A stretch of DNA of 64,000 nucleotides from Paenibacillus brasilensis. Its GTDB lineage: Bacteria; Bacillota; Bacilli; Paenibacillales; Paenibacillaceae. Shown piece by piece: positions 1 through 9,280 of this stretch. The position numbers were made by a program, and so were the translations under genes. Positions within the stretch are counted from its first letter, which is position 1. Each line of letters starts with the position of its first letter. The notes below the pieces were generated by a model, which worked only from the letters and a program-made list of their open reading frames with translations, was not told the origin of the DNA and ran no database searches. The stretch covers positions 1,766,001 to 1,830,000 of the forward strand of contig NZ_CP045298.1 in the NCBI RefSeq assembly GCF_009363115.1. The letters are read 5' to 3'.

Positions 1-71
1 AAGCCTGTCGAACTTCAAAATTCCCTTCTGTGCTATAAGTTGGGGTTCAGGCTCCTGATGCAGCGACGTTT

Positions 72-1337
72 TTATCTATACTTCAAATTGTCCCACGCTC
101 CCTGAAATTGCTGCAGCATTTCGTCTTTTGTAATAACCCCCGCAATATAGGCTTGCATACTACTGCTCAAATCCTGATTCAGTCCTTTCGGGAAGCGCTG
201 GAAGTTCCAGCTCCATATCTTGCCTTCCCTCACATGCCGGGATATTTCCGCACCAAGATCACCTGTCGTTTCATCACTGGATGTAATGCTTTTGAAGGCG
301 GGGACGAATTTGAACTCCTTGGTAATATAGTGCTTGCCTATCTCCGAAGTAACCAGCCAATTGAGAAAATCTTTTGCCTCCTGCTTCACAGGCGAATTTT
401 TATTGACCACCCAGTTGGATGCCACCCCCACTGCAAGCCTGCCTCCTTTAGCAGGATCATTATCTATAGGCGCAGGCAGAATACCTAGATTCAAGTCAGG
501 ATTAATACCGTCTATTTGTGGCTGAGTCCAGTTCCCCTGATGCATCATGGCGGCCTTGCCTGTCGCAAATAACGTGACTTGTGTATTATAGTCTGTCGTA
601 AGGGGATTGCTGTTACCATATTTTAAAGTCAGGTCAAGCAGCTTCACCCACTGATCAAACACAGGATTGCCAGGGATACGGGCTGTTCCCTTGTTTAAAT
701 GCTCGACGTAGGTCTCCGGGTTCGGCTGTCTGGCAAACGGAATATTGACAAAATGGTTCCCCAGCACCCACCATTCCGCATATCCGTTAGCAAACGGTGT
801 AATCCCTGCCGCTTTCAGGCGCTTCGCTGCTTCCTCCAGCTCACTTATCGTTTGAGGCAGCTTGGTTATGCCCGCCTGCTTGAACAAATCCTTATTATAA
901 ACAAATCCGAAGCCTTCCAGGTTCATAGGCTGTCCGTAAATCTTACCGTTAACGGTCATCGGCTTGCGGGCAAAATCATCCAGATCCTTTACCCATGGCT
1001 GATCTGACAAGTCCTCCAAATACTCAAACCACGTATCACGGTCTTGATAACCCTCATTGGTGAAAATGTCCGGCTGATCACCTGAGGCGAATTTAGCCAT
1101 CAACGAAGCACTGTAATCCGTACCGCCTCCGACAGATTGGATATCCAGCTTGATGCCCGGATGCGTTTTTTCATATTCCGCCTTGAGTTTGTTTAGCGGC
1201 TCTGAAATCTCTACTTTGAACTGATAGATGTGTATCGTTTTCGTCTCGTTTGGCCCGGCCTGCGTATTTCCACAACCCGAAAGCGTACATGCGAGCAGTA
1301 CGATCAGGGAGAGGACAAGCAGCACTGTTTTTTTCAT
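72..1337 (-). CDS. Sugar ABC transporter substrate-binding lipoprotein
   Basis: 421 aa extracellular solute-binding protein of the family 1 (MalE/UgpB-like) type, tethered outside the membrane to capture a carbohydrate for the permeases encoded just upstream on the same strand. The N-terminus is a lipoprotein signal: basic MKK, a hydrophobic stretch, then the lipobox LSGC with the modified cysteine at residue 22 (an earlier LLAC could also serve). The body has the usual segments of the family, such as FASGDQPDIF and the GKAAMMHQGNW region. GGAGGGATAACCG precedes the ATG. It is the last gene of a permease-permease-binding protein operon; no ATPase is present, as is usual when a shared MsmX-type ATPase is used. 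The substrate cannot be told from the sequence. Confidence 0.9.
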   Translation of the reverse strand: MKKTVLLVLSLIVLLACTLSGCGNTQAGPNETKTIHIYQFKVEISEPLNKLKAEYEKTHPGIKLDIQSVGGGTDYSASLMAKFASGDQPDIFTNEGYQDRDTWFEYLEDLSDQPWVKDLDDFARKPMTVNGKIYGQPMNLEGFGFVYNKDLFKQAGITKLPQTISELEEAAKRLKAAGITPFANGYAEWWVLGNHFVNIPFARQPNPETYVEHLNKGTARIPGNPVFDQWVKLLDLTLKYGNSNPLTTDYNTQVTLFATGKAAMMHQGNWTQPQIDGINPDLNLGILPAPIDNDPAKGGRLAVGVASNWVVNKNSPVKQEAKDFLNWLVTSEIGKHYITKEFKFVPAFKSITSSDETTGDLGAEISRHVREGKIWSWNFQRFPKGLNQDLSSSMQAYIAGVITKDEMLQQFQGAWDNLKYR

Positions 1338-1351
1338 CGGTTATCCCTCCA

Positions 1352-2188
1352 TCAGCCCTTGACCGCACCGGCTGCAATGCCGGAAACGATGTATTTTTGC
1401 ATCGCCAGAATAAACACAACTATTGGCGTAATCCCCAGTACCAGCGCTGGCAGCGCCAAGTCCCATTGCTTGGTATATTGGCCGAACAGCATATAGGTCG
1501 CAATCGGGATGGTGCGCAGCTCCGGAGCATTCAGAATGAGCGAAGGCAGCAGATAGTCATTCCAAATCCATAAGGTGTTCAAAATAAGTACGGTTACGAA
1601 CATAGGCAGCAGCAGCGGACACACGATGCGAAAGAATACACCGTACCGGGAAGAGCCGTCCACCCTCGCCGCCTGCTCGACCTCAACAGGCACCGTTTTG
1701 ATAAACCCGTGAAAGAGAAAAACGGATAATGGCGCTCCAAAACCCAAATAGCACAAAATCAATCCTGGTATGCTATTGTTCAAACTCAGCACGTTGGATA
1801 CCTCCATAAGCGGCAGCATGATGGACTGAAAAGGCACGACCATTGCAGCCACAAGCAGGCCAAACAGCAATCGGTTAAAACGCGTGTCGTGGCGAACCAT
1901 CTGGTAAGCAGCCATCGAGCTGATCAGCAGCAGGAGAGCATTGCTGACGATGGTGACGAGCAATGAATTCCCCAGCGCTGTCGGAAAGTTTATTTTATTC
2001 CAGGCGTTGGCGTAGTTCTCAAACCGAAAGATTGTCGGCCACGAAGCGGAATGAGCCAGGATATCGCCAAAGGATTTAACGGAATTGACGAGCAAAAAAT
2101 AAAACGGAATCAGAAAGATCAATCCGAGCACAATGAGCACGATTTCAGCAACCCACGTACCCAAGCGGTAGCTTGACGTTTTCCCCAT
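1352..2188 (-). CDS. Carbohydrate ABC transporter permease, MalG-like
   Basis: 278 aa integral membrane permease of the binding-protein-dependent (BPD) transport family, with six predicted membrane segments. The EAA loop that contacts the ATPase is visible as EQAARVDGSSRYGVFFRIVC followed by PLLLP. Its ATG overlaps the stop of the preceding permease gene (TAATG), so the two are translationally coupled. It should form the membrane channel with the MalF-like partner. Because that partner is frameshifted, the transporter may not be functional even though this gene is intact. Confidence 0.9.
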   Translation of the reverse strand: MGKTSSYRLGTWVAEIVLIVLGLIFLIPFYFLLVNSVKSFGDILAHSASWPTIFRFENYANAWNKINFPTALGNSLLVTIVSNALLLLISSMAAYQMVRHDTRFNRLLFGLLVAAMVVPFQSIMLPLMEVSNVLSLNNSIPGLILCYLGFGAPLSVFLFHGFIKTVPVEVEQAARVDGSSRYGVFFRIVCPLLLPMFVTVLILNTLWIWNDYLLPSLILNAPELRTIPIATYMLFGQYTKQWDLALPALVLGITPIVVFILAMQKYIVSGIAAGAVKG

Positions 2189-3064
2189 TACATTTCAACC
2201 TCCTTCTTCTTCGTGAGACGCACCTGGATGATCGTAATGATTGCTACGATGATAAAGAAAATCATAGCTTTGGCGGTCCCCAATCCAAGACGATTATTTG
2301 TAAACGCTTCATTATATATGTCCAACGCTACAGACTCTGTCGATTTGAAGGGTCCACCCTTTGTCAGAGCTAAATTCAGCTCAAACACTTTAAAGGACCA
2401 AAATATCGCCAGAAAGAGGCAAACGGTTACGGCTGGCATAATAAGCGGCACTACTACCTGGCGTAAAATGTCTTCGGCTTGCACCGTCGATTTGAGCTGA
2501 TTCAATCAGGGCATGGGGGACATTATTTAACGAGGATATGTAGATAACCATGAGATAGCCTGCGTACTGCCAAACAAACACGATGGTTCCCCAAAAAGCA
2601 GTTGGCCCATCACCAAGCCATGGTAGCTTGAAAAGTGACAGCCCGGTTGCCTCCCCCACCGCAGAAAAACCGCGCACAAAGATAAATTGCCAGATGAAGC
2701 CAAGCAGTAAGCCACCAATCATATTAGGCATAAAAAATACAGTCCGTAACGCATTGCGGGTACGCAACGGCTTTGTAAGTACATAAGCCAGGGAAAAGCC
2801 GATCAGATTCGTCAGGATCACGCCACATACGGTAAAACGGACCGTGAACCAAAATGCATTTCGAAAATCCGGATCATCTCTAAAAATATGGACGTAATTC
2901 CCCAATCCGAGCCATTGGACATTTTCCGACACTCCGTCCCAATTGGTCATGGAATAATATAGTCCCAGCAGGAACGGAATGACCATAATCAAGACGAAAA
3001 ACAACGCCATAGGGCCTATAAATACGAGCTGCTGCAATAACTGCGCGGATTTTCTTTGATTCAA
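2188..3064 (-). pseudogene. Carbohydrate ABC permease, MalF-like, frameshifted
   Basis: About 291 codons if one base is disregarded. Reading starts at TTG 3064 after GAGGAGTGATGACAC and encodes a normal MalF-type N-terminus and membrane segments as far as the EAA loop (ALIESAQIDGASRR). It then continues in another frame as ILRQVVVPLIMPAVTVCLFL to the stop at 2188. The shift lies at about 2465-2475, in the sequence that reads CGAAGACATTTTACGC on the minus strand, and the net change is +1 (one base extra or two missing). The C-terminal part alone has no convincing start. Either the gene is inactivated or the read has an error there; the rest shows no other damage, which suggests a recent event or an error. 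Confidence 0.8.
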
Positions 3065-3160
3065 GTGTCATCACTCCTCTGTGTAGATCGTGCAGGAAAA
3101 TACAAATAAATCCTTAATCGCTTATTAACCAAAAATGTAAGTTTCGAGTCGCCAGAAAAC

Positions 3161-3206
3161 AAAAAAGGCTGTTCCCCCTCCGGCTTACGGAAGGAAAACA
3201 GCCTTA
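3161..3206 (-). terminator. Rho-independent terminator after glyA
   Basis: On the minus strand AAGGCTGTTTTCC pairs with GGAACAGCCTT across a short loop and is followed by TTTTTTGTTTT. It lies just beyond the glyA stop and separates it from the sugar ABC operon. Confidence 0.85.
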
Positions 3207-3233
3207 TTCAACATGGATAGGTGGTTGATTTAA

Positions 3234-4484
3234 TTAGTATTGAGTACCTGGATAGATCGGGAATTTTTCAGTCAGCTCGCCAACCGCTTGGCTCGCTTTG
3301 GACAATACCGTATCATCCTTCGGATTTTTGAGTGTTTCGGCAATGATCTTACCGATTTTAACCATAGCCTCTTCATCCATACCACGGGATGTCGCAGCAG
3401 GGGTACCAATACGAATTCCGCTGGTAATGAACGGACTTGTCGGGTCGAACGGAATCGCGTTTTTGTTCACCGTGATGCCTACGGAATCCAATACATGCTC
3501 GGCTTCTTTGCCTGTAATATTCAGGTTACGCGTATCCAGCAGCATCAGGTGATTATCTGTACCGCCCGATACGATGTTAATCCCCTCCGCCAGCAGCGTC
3601 TCTGCCAGTACGTGTGCATTGCGAACTACGTTTTGTGCATAGGTTTTGAAGGAAGGCTGGAGTGCTTCACCCAAGGCAACGGCTTTGGACGCGATCACAT
3701 GCATTAATGGACCGCCCTGAATGCCTGGGAAAATCGCCTTGTCAATCGCTTGCGCCCACGCTTTGCGAGTCAGAATCATTCCTCCGCGCGGACCACGCAG
3801 CGTTTTGTGCGTGGTTGTGGTCACAAATTGAGCATGCGGAACCGGGCTAGGATGAATACCCGCTGCCACCAGACCGGCGATGTGTGCCATATCTACCATG
3901 AACAGCGCACCCACATCGCTGGCGATGGAAGCAAAGGCTTCAAAATCAATCGTACGCGGATATGCGCTCGCTCCGGCTACAATCAGGCGAGGGCGATGCT
4001 TGAAGGCTGCCTTGCGCACTTCATCATAATCAATGCGGAAGTTGTCTTCGCGTACACCATAAGCAACAAAGTTATACAACAAGCCGGAAGCGTTAACGGG
4101 GCTTCCGTGTGTCAGATGGCCGCCATGCGCCAAATTCATACCCAGTACGGTATCACCAGGTTTGAGTGCTGCCAAATAGACCGCCATGTTGGCTTGTGCT
4201 CCAGAGTGAGGCTGCACGTTGGCATGCTCGGCACCGAACAATTCTTTGGCGCGATCACGCGCAATGTCCTCGACGATATCTACGTGCTCACAGCCACCGT
4301 AGTAACGTTTGCCCGGATAACCTTCAGCATATTTATTCGTCAGTACAGAGCCCATCGCTTCCATAACCGCTTCGCTAACGATGTTCTCGGATGCGATCAG
4401 CTCGATATTGTGGCGTTGTCGCTTCAGTTCAAGTCCCATTGCTTCCAGCACTGCCGGGTCACTATTACGCAGATGTTCCATCAT
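3234..4484 (-). CDS. glyA: Serine hydroxymethyltransferase
   Basis: 416 aa, the normal length for bacterial SHMT. It converts serine and tetrahydrofolate to glycine and 5,10-methylene-THF in the cytoplasm, the main source of one-carbon units. The PLP-binding lysine sits in [14 protein letters not shown] (about residue 227), and [21 protein letters not shown] and VDMAHIAGL are all typical. A GGGAG motif stands upstream of two adjacent ATG codons. It follows ywlG by 71 bp on the same strand, so it probably shares that gene's transcript and its upstream ZTP-type riboswitch, which fits a folate one-carbon gene. A strong terminator follows. Confidence 0.97.
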   Translation of the reverse strand: MMEHLRNSDPAVLEAMGLELKRQRHNIELIASENIVSEAVMEAMGSVLTNKYAEGYPGKRYYGGCEHVDIVEDIARDRAKELFGAEHANVQPHSGAQANMAVYLAALKPGDTVLGMNLAHGGHLTHGSPVNASGLLYNFVAYGVREDNFRIDYDEVRKAAFKHRPRLIVAGASAYPRTIDFEAFASIASDVGALFMVDMAHIAGLVAAGIHPSPVPHAQFVTTTTHKTLRGPRGGMILTRKAWAQAIDKAIFPGIQGGPLMHVIASKAVALGEALQPSFKTYAQNVVRNAHVLAETLLAEGINIVSGGTDNHLMLLDTRNLNITGKEAEHVLDSVGITVNKNAIPFDPTSPFITSGIRIGTPAATSRGMDEEAMVKIGKIIAETLKNPKDDTVLSKASQAVGELTEKFPIYPGTQY

Positions 4485-4555
4485 GATTGATTACTCCCTC
4501 TCCATAGTCAATTGTTAGGTATACAAAGTATAAAACAAACAGTCCACGCCAAATG

Positions 4556-5143
4556 CTAATCACAGTTTCCGCCGTCTTCTTGTTCAAGGGTGTACACCGC
4601 CCGTTGTCCTCCTATCAGTGGAGGACGCGTGAACGCCGCAGTCACACGTGCTTCGCCAATCCAGCGAAGGCTTGGACGAAACGGAACGGCTATGGGACGC
4701 AGATGCATGCCAATCAGCGTTTCGCCAATGTCTATCCCGGCATGCGCCTGCACGTTCATCGCCAAACACGCATCGTCCAGTGACCGGTAGGCGACCGCAG
4801 CCATAGAGCCGCCTGCCGTGCGTACAGGAACAGCGGCAACTTCTATTAATCCCAGCCGTTCCAGCACAGCCCGTTCAACGACCAGCGCACGGTTCAAATG
4901 CTCGCAGCATTGAAACGCCACGTCAAAGCCATATTCCCGGCGTACGGAATCTACTCCAGCCAGCAGCTGCTGCGCCACATCGAGCGCTCCCGCCGTGCCG
5001 ATCTGGCTTCCGGCCACTTCACTCGTACTTACACCAATCACCAGCAGGCGCCCGTCCTTCAAACCGACTGCTTCAGCGAGCTCCCGCACGACAGAAGCGG
5101 CCTGTGCTTCAAGTGAAATCTCACGATCCAATTGTCCTACCAT
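4556..5143 (-). CDS. ywlG: YwlG / TIGR01440 (UPF0340) family protein
   Basis: 195 aa conserved protein of unknown function that sits beside glyA in many Bacillales. Family features seen are VIGVSTSEVAGSQIGTAG in the first third and the cysteine-containing FQCCEHLNRALVVE. A very good ribosome binding site (GGGGAGGTTCCA) precedes the ATG. The gene lies 177 bp downstream of a hairpin with a T-tract that follows a ZTP-like aptamer, so it is the first gene of the regulated ywlG-glyA unit. Function is unknown; the link to one-carbon metabolism is by context only. Confidence 0.9.
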   Translation of the reverse strand: MVGQLDREISLEAQAASVVRELAEAVGLKDGRLLVIGVSTSEVAGSQIGTAGALDVAQQLLAGVDSVRREYGFDVAFQCCEHLNRALVVERAVLERLGLIEVAAVPVRTAGGSMAAVAYRSLDDACLAMNVQAHAGIDIGETLIGMHLRPIAVPFRPSLRWIGEARVTAAFTRPPLIGGQRAVYTLEQEDGGNCD

Positions 5144-5319
5144 TGGAACCTCCCCTGGTTGACCAGTCCTCAGAGACTAGGCATGGTCTCATACCGTAAG
5201 TTCAACACACTTTCTCCTGATATCACAATCTGACTATATTATAGCCGATGATTTGGATTTCGAGCAGAAAAATTGGAGGAGCAAGAAGACAGCAAAAAAT
5301 CTGGAATAGCTCATATACG

Positions 5320-5358
5320 AAAAAAGAGCAGTCCACACCTATGTGGAATTGCTCTTTT
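5320..5358 (-). terminator. Intrinsic terminator of the riboswitch expression platform
   Basis: On the minus strand AAAAGAGCA and CCACA pair with TGTGG and TGCTCTTTT, giving a long hairpin that ends in T residues. It starts immediately after the conserved CGCCTGGGCA of the aptamer, and no gene ends here, so it is best read as the regulated terminator in the leader of ywlG-glyA. Confidence 0.85.
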
Positions 5359-5431
5359 GCCCAGGCGACCGGCCGTATATCCGGTGCTCCATCGTGGTTA
5401 ATCCCACTTTTGTCGCCAGTTACACCGGATT
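5356..5431 (-). promoter_or_regulatory. ZTP (pfl) riboswitch aptamer
   Basis: On the minus strand P1 forms from ATCCGGTG (5430-5423) and CACCGGAT (5385-5378). Between them are the conserved ACTGGCG and an inner stem GTGG/CCAC followed by GGAGC, matching the first half of the pfl motif. The second half has CCGG-TCGCCTGGGCA (5373-5359), the conserved CGCCUGGGC segment of ZTP aptamers. A terminator hairpin follows directly. ZTP riboswitches sense Z nucleotides that build up when 10-formyl-THF is short and turn on genes such as glyA, folD and purH; here the downstream genes are ywlG and glyA. I judged this by eye, without a covariance model. Confidence 0.85.
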
Positions 5432-5447
5432 CTCATTTTTCCACCTT

Positions 5448-5476
5448 ATCTTAACGGATTAATCGTCGAAAATCAA
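5448..5476 (-). promoter_or_regulatory. Probable SigA promoter of the riboswitch-ywlG-glyA transcript
   Basis: On the minus strand TTGATT (5476-5471) and TAAGAT (5453-5448) are 17 bp apart, placing the transcript start about 15 bp before the P1 stem of the ZTP aptamer. Confidence 0.6.
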
Positions 5477-5511
5477 CAGATTCCGTACAAATCAGATGAG
5501 TGACACCGACT

Positions 5512-6096
5512 TTATTCGGAAGAAGTCTTTAGCTTGTCCAGCAACTTATGCAGTGCTGTGCGGATTTCCGCAGCCGTGACATCGTAATCTTCCCGCGAAC
5601 CCCCAAATGGATCGGAAATATCAAAGCCCGGAATCCGTTGGTGCAGCTCAATCATCCGCTCACGCTCCTGCGCCGACAGTTCTTGTCCGAGTGAAGCCAT
5701 CAGCTGCTGTGAAGCGTACAAGCCGTCTAACTCCTGTACATCATTCAGCACTTCATCCCGATCCTCCACGTATTCCTTGAGTGTAAATACTTTGCCCGCC
5801 GTATGGGGAAAGCGCTGAATGACGTGCTGCTTATGCCCTTGCGTCAAGGTCAAAATCAGATGTGCCCACTCTGCAAGTCCGCCGCTCAAAGGGGTCGAGG
5901 TCAACTGATCCGAGATATCGTGGTCCCGTAGAACCGCCTCTGCATGTCGAGATATCGGTGTACCTTCCATCGCCGCCACTCCCGCAGAGCGCACCTCCAG
6001 CTCCAGCCCGTGTTCAGCGGCCAGCTTGCGCAGCATCCCTTCAGCCATTGGACTGCGACAAGTGTTCCCTGTGCATACGAATAAGATATGCTTCAA
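5512..6096 (-). CDS. ywlE: Protein-arginine phosphatase YwlE (low-MW phosphatase fold)
   Basis: 194 aa from the TTG at 6096, which follows GGGGGTGAAAACG and gives the family-typical N-terminus MKHILFVCTGNTCRSPMA. The catalytic P-loop C-X5-R is CTGNTCR (Cys8 to Arg14), and Thr12 occupies the position that in B. subtilis YwlE gives phosphoarginine preference; the acid loop is DPFGGS near residue 160. YwlE removes arginine phosphates placed by McsB and so counteracts ClpC-targeting. The gene order mntP-ywlE-ywlG is as in Bacillus, but no rpiB lies between ywlE and ywlG. Upstream in-frame start codons would add 15 residues that lack family support. Confidence 0.93.
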   Translation of the reverse strand: MKHILFVCTGNTCRSPMAEGMLRKLAAEHGLELEVRSAGVAAMEGTPISRHAEAVLRDHDISDQLTSTPLSGGLAEWAHLILTLTQGHKQHVIQRFPHTAGKVFTLKEYVEDRDEVLNDVQELDGLYASQQLMASLGQELSAQERERMIELHQRIPGFDISDPFGGSREDYDVTAAEIRTALHKLLDKLKTSSE

Positions 6097-6201
6097 CGTT
6101 TTCACCCCCCGTATGTTAAAAATATATAAACAGAGGATCATTATCTATAATCCTAAGCCTTACTATAATCCTGTATTTATTTTACACTGTCCACGCTAAA
6201 A

Positions 6202-6762
6202 TCAAAACATAAACATAAAGCCAAATGCCAGCAAAATAGCACCGCCTACGGCTTCTCCGTAATCCCCCAGATTACGGCTGACCTTGCGGCCCACCAGCAA
6301 TCCCAGCATTGCCATTGCACCTCCGCAAAAGCCAAATGCCAGAACACTCAGCACCAGATCACTCTGGAACATCCCCAGCGACACCCCTACAGAAAACGAG
6401 TCAATGCTCACCCCAAGTGCAAACAACAAGAGACCCAGAGGTGAACGATGATCCAATACTTGTACACCGTCCCCCTTGAAGGAGCTATATACCATATGCC
6501 CGCCTAAAAGGATGAGTAACCCACCTGCAAAATAGGTCGTTACATGGCCCAGTAAAGAACTCATATAATGCCCTGTGAACATCCCCAGCAATGGCATCAG
6601 AATGTGAAAAAAGCCAATTACCGTGCTGATGCGCAGCACATCCCGCAGGCGTATCCCCTTCATGCCGATCCCTACGCCCAGCGATAACGCATCCATTCCC
6701 AGCGCTACTGCCATGATCAGAATCGTTACAACCTGCCCGACATGGGCAGAGGCTGACAGCAT
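6202..6762 (-). CDS. mntP: Manganese efflux pump MntP family
   Basis: 186 aa membrane protein with six hydrophobic segments and two internal repeats. The paired motifs MAVALGMDALSLGVGIGM and LFALGVSIDSFSVGVSLGM each carry the acidic residue (Asp) that is characteristic of MntP and of the lysine-exporter-like fold. It is expected to export Mn(II). I chose the ATG at 6762 because GGAGGGATGGAGT lies just before it; a longer frame upstream adds non-family residues. It sits between ywlC and ywlE, the same place as ywlD in Bacillus. No yybP-ykoY manganese riboswitch was recognised in the 176 bp upstream. Confidence 0.92.
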   Translation of the reverse strand: MLSASAHVGQVVTILIMAVALGMDALSLGVGIGMKGIRLRDVLRISTVIGFFHILMPLLGMFTGHYMSSLLGHVTTYFAGGLLILLGGHMVYSSFKGDGVQVLDHRSPLGLLLFALGVSIDSFSVGVSLGMFQSDLVLSVLAFGFCGGAMAMLGLLVGRKVSRNLGDYGEAVGGAILLAFGFMFMF

Positions 6763-6938
6763 ACTCCATCCCTCCATTATCCGTCCGTTCTTGTTAACGT
6801 TATGCGGACAAGGGGGAAAACAGTACAAGCATACAACGGAAGTGCCTGCACAAGGACGAGGAGAGAGGAGGATTTTATTAAGAGCGGTCAGACAAGACGG
6901 GAACCCTTTCTGTTCTCCAACAAGGTACGTGAGTCTTG

Positions 6939-8141
6939 CTAAAGACGAACGACTCGATGACCTGCGGCTTTCAACAGGCGGTTCATAACGGCATCTCCCA
7001 GCCCATTGGGCGGACAGGCTTCCGACAAAATATAGGTGACACCATCCTCATCGCAGCGGCGCAGCACGCCGTACAGGCGCTGCGCCGCCTCATGGAGCGC
7101 GTCCCGCTTGCCTAGCGCATAGACGCGCTCTCCGGCGTAGCTGGCGGCATGCTCGTCGAACGCGAGCACCGCCGTGCGCTCGCCGTGCGCGCGAGCCTCC
7201 GCCAGCGCGGTGCGAATCCAGCCCGCCACCTCATCGGGCGACGGGCCCTGCACCACGCTCAAGCGGCCGCGCGGCGCGTAGTGCGTGTACTTCATGCCCG
7301 GCGAACGCGGTGCCGGGCTATCGGCGTCCTCGCCGGGCGAATCGGCAACCAGTGCCGGGTCCAGAACGACGGCGCGAGCGACCGCAGCGAGCTGCTCGGC
7401 CGTCACGCCGCCGGGGCGCAGGATGGTGACGGTTCCGTCGTCACCGGCCTGTACCACCGTAGACTCCAGCCCCACACCTGTGGGGCCACCGTCCAGAATG
7501 CCGCCGATGCGGCCCTCCAGGTCCTCCTGCACATGCTGTGCAAGGGTCGGACTGGGCCTGCCCGAGCGGTTCGCGCTTGGCGCAGCCAGCGGGCAACCGG
7601 CCTCCGTGATCAGGCGCAGTGCTATCGGATGATCCGGCATACGCACACCGACCGTGTCCAGCCCTGCTGTCACACGAGGTGACAACGCCTGCGGCACCAC
7701 TGGCAGCACCAGCGTGAGCGGGCCCGGCCAGAACGCATCCATCAGCGCCCGGGCCGTATCGTTTATTTGGGCTACCATGCCGTTCAATTGGACAGGGTCT
7801 GAAATATGTACAATGAGCGGATTGTCGGAAGGTCGTCCTTTGGCGGCAAACACCGCCTCCACCGCTGCTGTACTGCGTGCATCGGCACCCAGGCCGTAGA
7901 CGGTTTCTGTAGGAAATGCCACCGTGTCTCCCGCTTGGAGCAGTACGGCGGCCTCACACATGCCTCTTTCCGCCGCAATCCGAGCCTGTTCATTCCCTAT
8001 TTCGCCGGAGATATTCTCTTCAGAAACCAAACATCTTACATCCCACCATTTTGTATGCGAAACCTCCAGCGTCTGCTTGGGCTTCTCCTTTTGTGCAAAC
8101 TCTCCGTGCAAATCTTGTATTGGATTCGATTTATCGGTCAT
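6939..8141 (-). CDS. ywlC: L-threonylcarbamoyladenylate synthase (Sua5/YwlC)
   Basis: 400 aa with an N-terminal YrdC domain (KxR-type threonylcarbamoyl-AMP site around TVAFPTETVYGLGADA and AKGRPSDNPLIVH) and a C-terminal Sua5 domain beginning after SPGMKYTHYAP. It makes the TC-AMP used for the t6A modification of ANN-reading tRNAs. The C-terminal half (7.0-7.5 kb) is strikingly GC-rich compared with neighbours. About 50 residues precede the YrdC domain; GGGATG before the ATG at 8141 supports this start. A TATAAT hexamer near 8262-8267 on the minus strand could be its promoter. Confidence 0.93.
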   Translation of the reverse strand: MTDKSNPIQDLHGEFAQKEKPKQTLEVSHTKWWDVRCLVSEENISGEIGNEQARIAAERGMCEAAVLLQAGDTVAFPTETVYGLGADARSTAAVEAVFAAKGRPSDNPLIVHISDPVQLNGMVAQINDTARALMDAFWPGPLTLVLPVVPQALSPRVTAGLDTVGVRMPDHPIALRLITEAGCPLAAPSANRSGRPSPTLAQHVQEDLEGRIGGILDGGPTGVGLESTVVQAGDDGTVTILRPGGVTAEQLAAVARAVVLDPALVADSPGEDADSPAPRSPGMKYTHYAPRGRLSVVQGPSPDEVAGWIRTALAEARAHGERTAVLAFDEHAASYAGERVYALGKRDALHEAAQRLYGVLRRCDEDGVTYILSEACPPNGLGDAVMNRLLKAAGHRVVRL

Positions 8142-8375
8142 ATCAGATCATCCCATATCTTATTGTCATACAGTCCGATTCATGTTGCTTGTCCCCAAAA
8201 AAGCCTGCTTTGAAAGCTCAGCTGAATCGGCTCTGCCATGTGCATATATACTGTACATCCCATTATAGCATACGGGAAACTCGTAGCCGTTCTTCTCTTC
8301 TCCGCAGCCTGCACGCATACCAACCATGGATAGGGAACAGCAAGCTGTACATCTATCTTTTACAATTCACAAGGA

Positions 8376-9068
8376 TTAGGCAAATAAGCCGCTTACCCAG
8401 CCCCACAACCCCGTAAGAGCATCCCACAGGAAGAAACGAACTTCCGGTTCCTTGCCATTCGCCTTCGTCTGACCGTCTCCGTGATTCGCTTTTGCCGATA
8501 CCGTTTGTGCCGCTGCCTCCCCACTGCCTGCATCAATGAAACACAATGGCGGAAACAGCACACACCACCAATTTTGCCCTTTGCCTTGTCCTAGTGTGAC
8601 CCGAAGGGCCTCATAATTCCCTGCAGGATAGACAAGGCCACCATACATTTTCGTCGGAAAAGGAACACTTGCCAGTTCCACTTGATGATTATATGCAATA
8701 CCACGCCGAGCCAGCTCTGCACCTACCAAACGATCAATTTCAGGTAAGTGAGCAGCAATCAACTCTCTTGCTTGATTTAAGCTCTGCGGGTTTTCCAGCT
8801 TTCCCACCCATGCATTCATCTGCTGAACAATGGCGTCCCGAATCTCGCGCTTAACCAACTGATCCTCTGGACGATCTGAATTTGCTAAAATACGCAGCCG
8901 GATGGAATCATGCGGAATCACTCTCGTCCCTGTTGTTGTCACTCCTGAGGTTATAGGATCTCTTGCTCCAGTGGTCATAGCAGCATCCGTTTTTTGGCCT
9001 TCCCAAGACATCATTAAGACTGAAATAGAAAATAGAATCATGGCAGCTTGCTTTACCCAGCTTTTCAT
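8376..9068 (-). CDS. spoIIR: Stage II sporulation protein R
   Basis: 230 aa secreted signalling protein. In Bacillus it is made in the forespore under SigF and triggers SpoIIGA to process pro-SigE in the mother cell. The signal peptide follows MKSWVKQAAMI, and the conserved SpoIIR block is IRLRILANSDRPEDQLVKRE. The start at 9068 follows GGGGGG with 7 bp spacing; a start seven codons upstream is in frame but has no binding site. The tail FLWDALTGLWGWVSGLF is a hydrophobic end that I have not matched to a known function. Its presence marks the organism as an endospore former. Confidence 0.93.
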   Translation of the reverse strand: MKSWVKQAAMILFSISVLMMSWEGQKTDAAMTTGARDPITSGVTTTGTRVIPHDSIRLRILANSDRPEDQLVKREIRDAIVQQMNAWVGKLENPQSLNQARELIAAHLPEIDRLVGAELARRGIAYNHQVELASVPFPTKMYGGLVYPAGNYEALRVTLGQGKGQNWWCVLFPPLCFIDAGSGEAAAQTVSAKANHGDGQTKANGKEPEVRFFLWDALTGLWGWVSGLFA

Positions 9069-9188
9069 CTTCGTCCCCCCCAAACGCAAACTCTATCATG
9101 TCTATCAGTCTGTCCGGTTTGGGAGAGTCTAAACCTATGAATCTCATAAAATATTCAGGATAAAGGTTTGTTTATGAGCTGCGAATAT

Positions 9189-9222
9189 GAAAAAGCCCAG
9201 ATTTCGCAATCTGGACCTTTTC
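9189..9222 (-). terminator. Terminator after rodA
   Basis: On the minus strand GTCCAGATT and AATCTGGG form the stem around GCGA, followed by CTTTTTC. It sits between the rodA stop and the spoIIR promoter region. Confidence 0.75.
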
Positions 9223-9280
9223 GTTGTACTGTTTTACTATATACAAAAATCAATTCGCATCTTCTCACATTCCACGTACA

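Noticed and set aside
3750..4490. A 246-codon plus-strand frame across glyA
   Set aside because: It is the complement of a highly conserved gene, with no protein family pattern.
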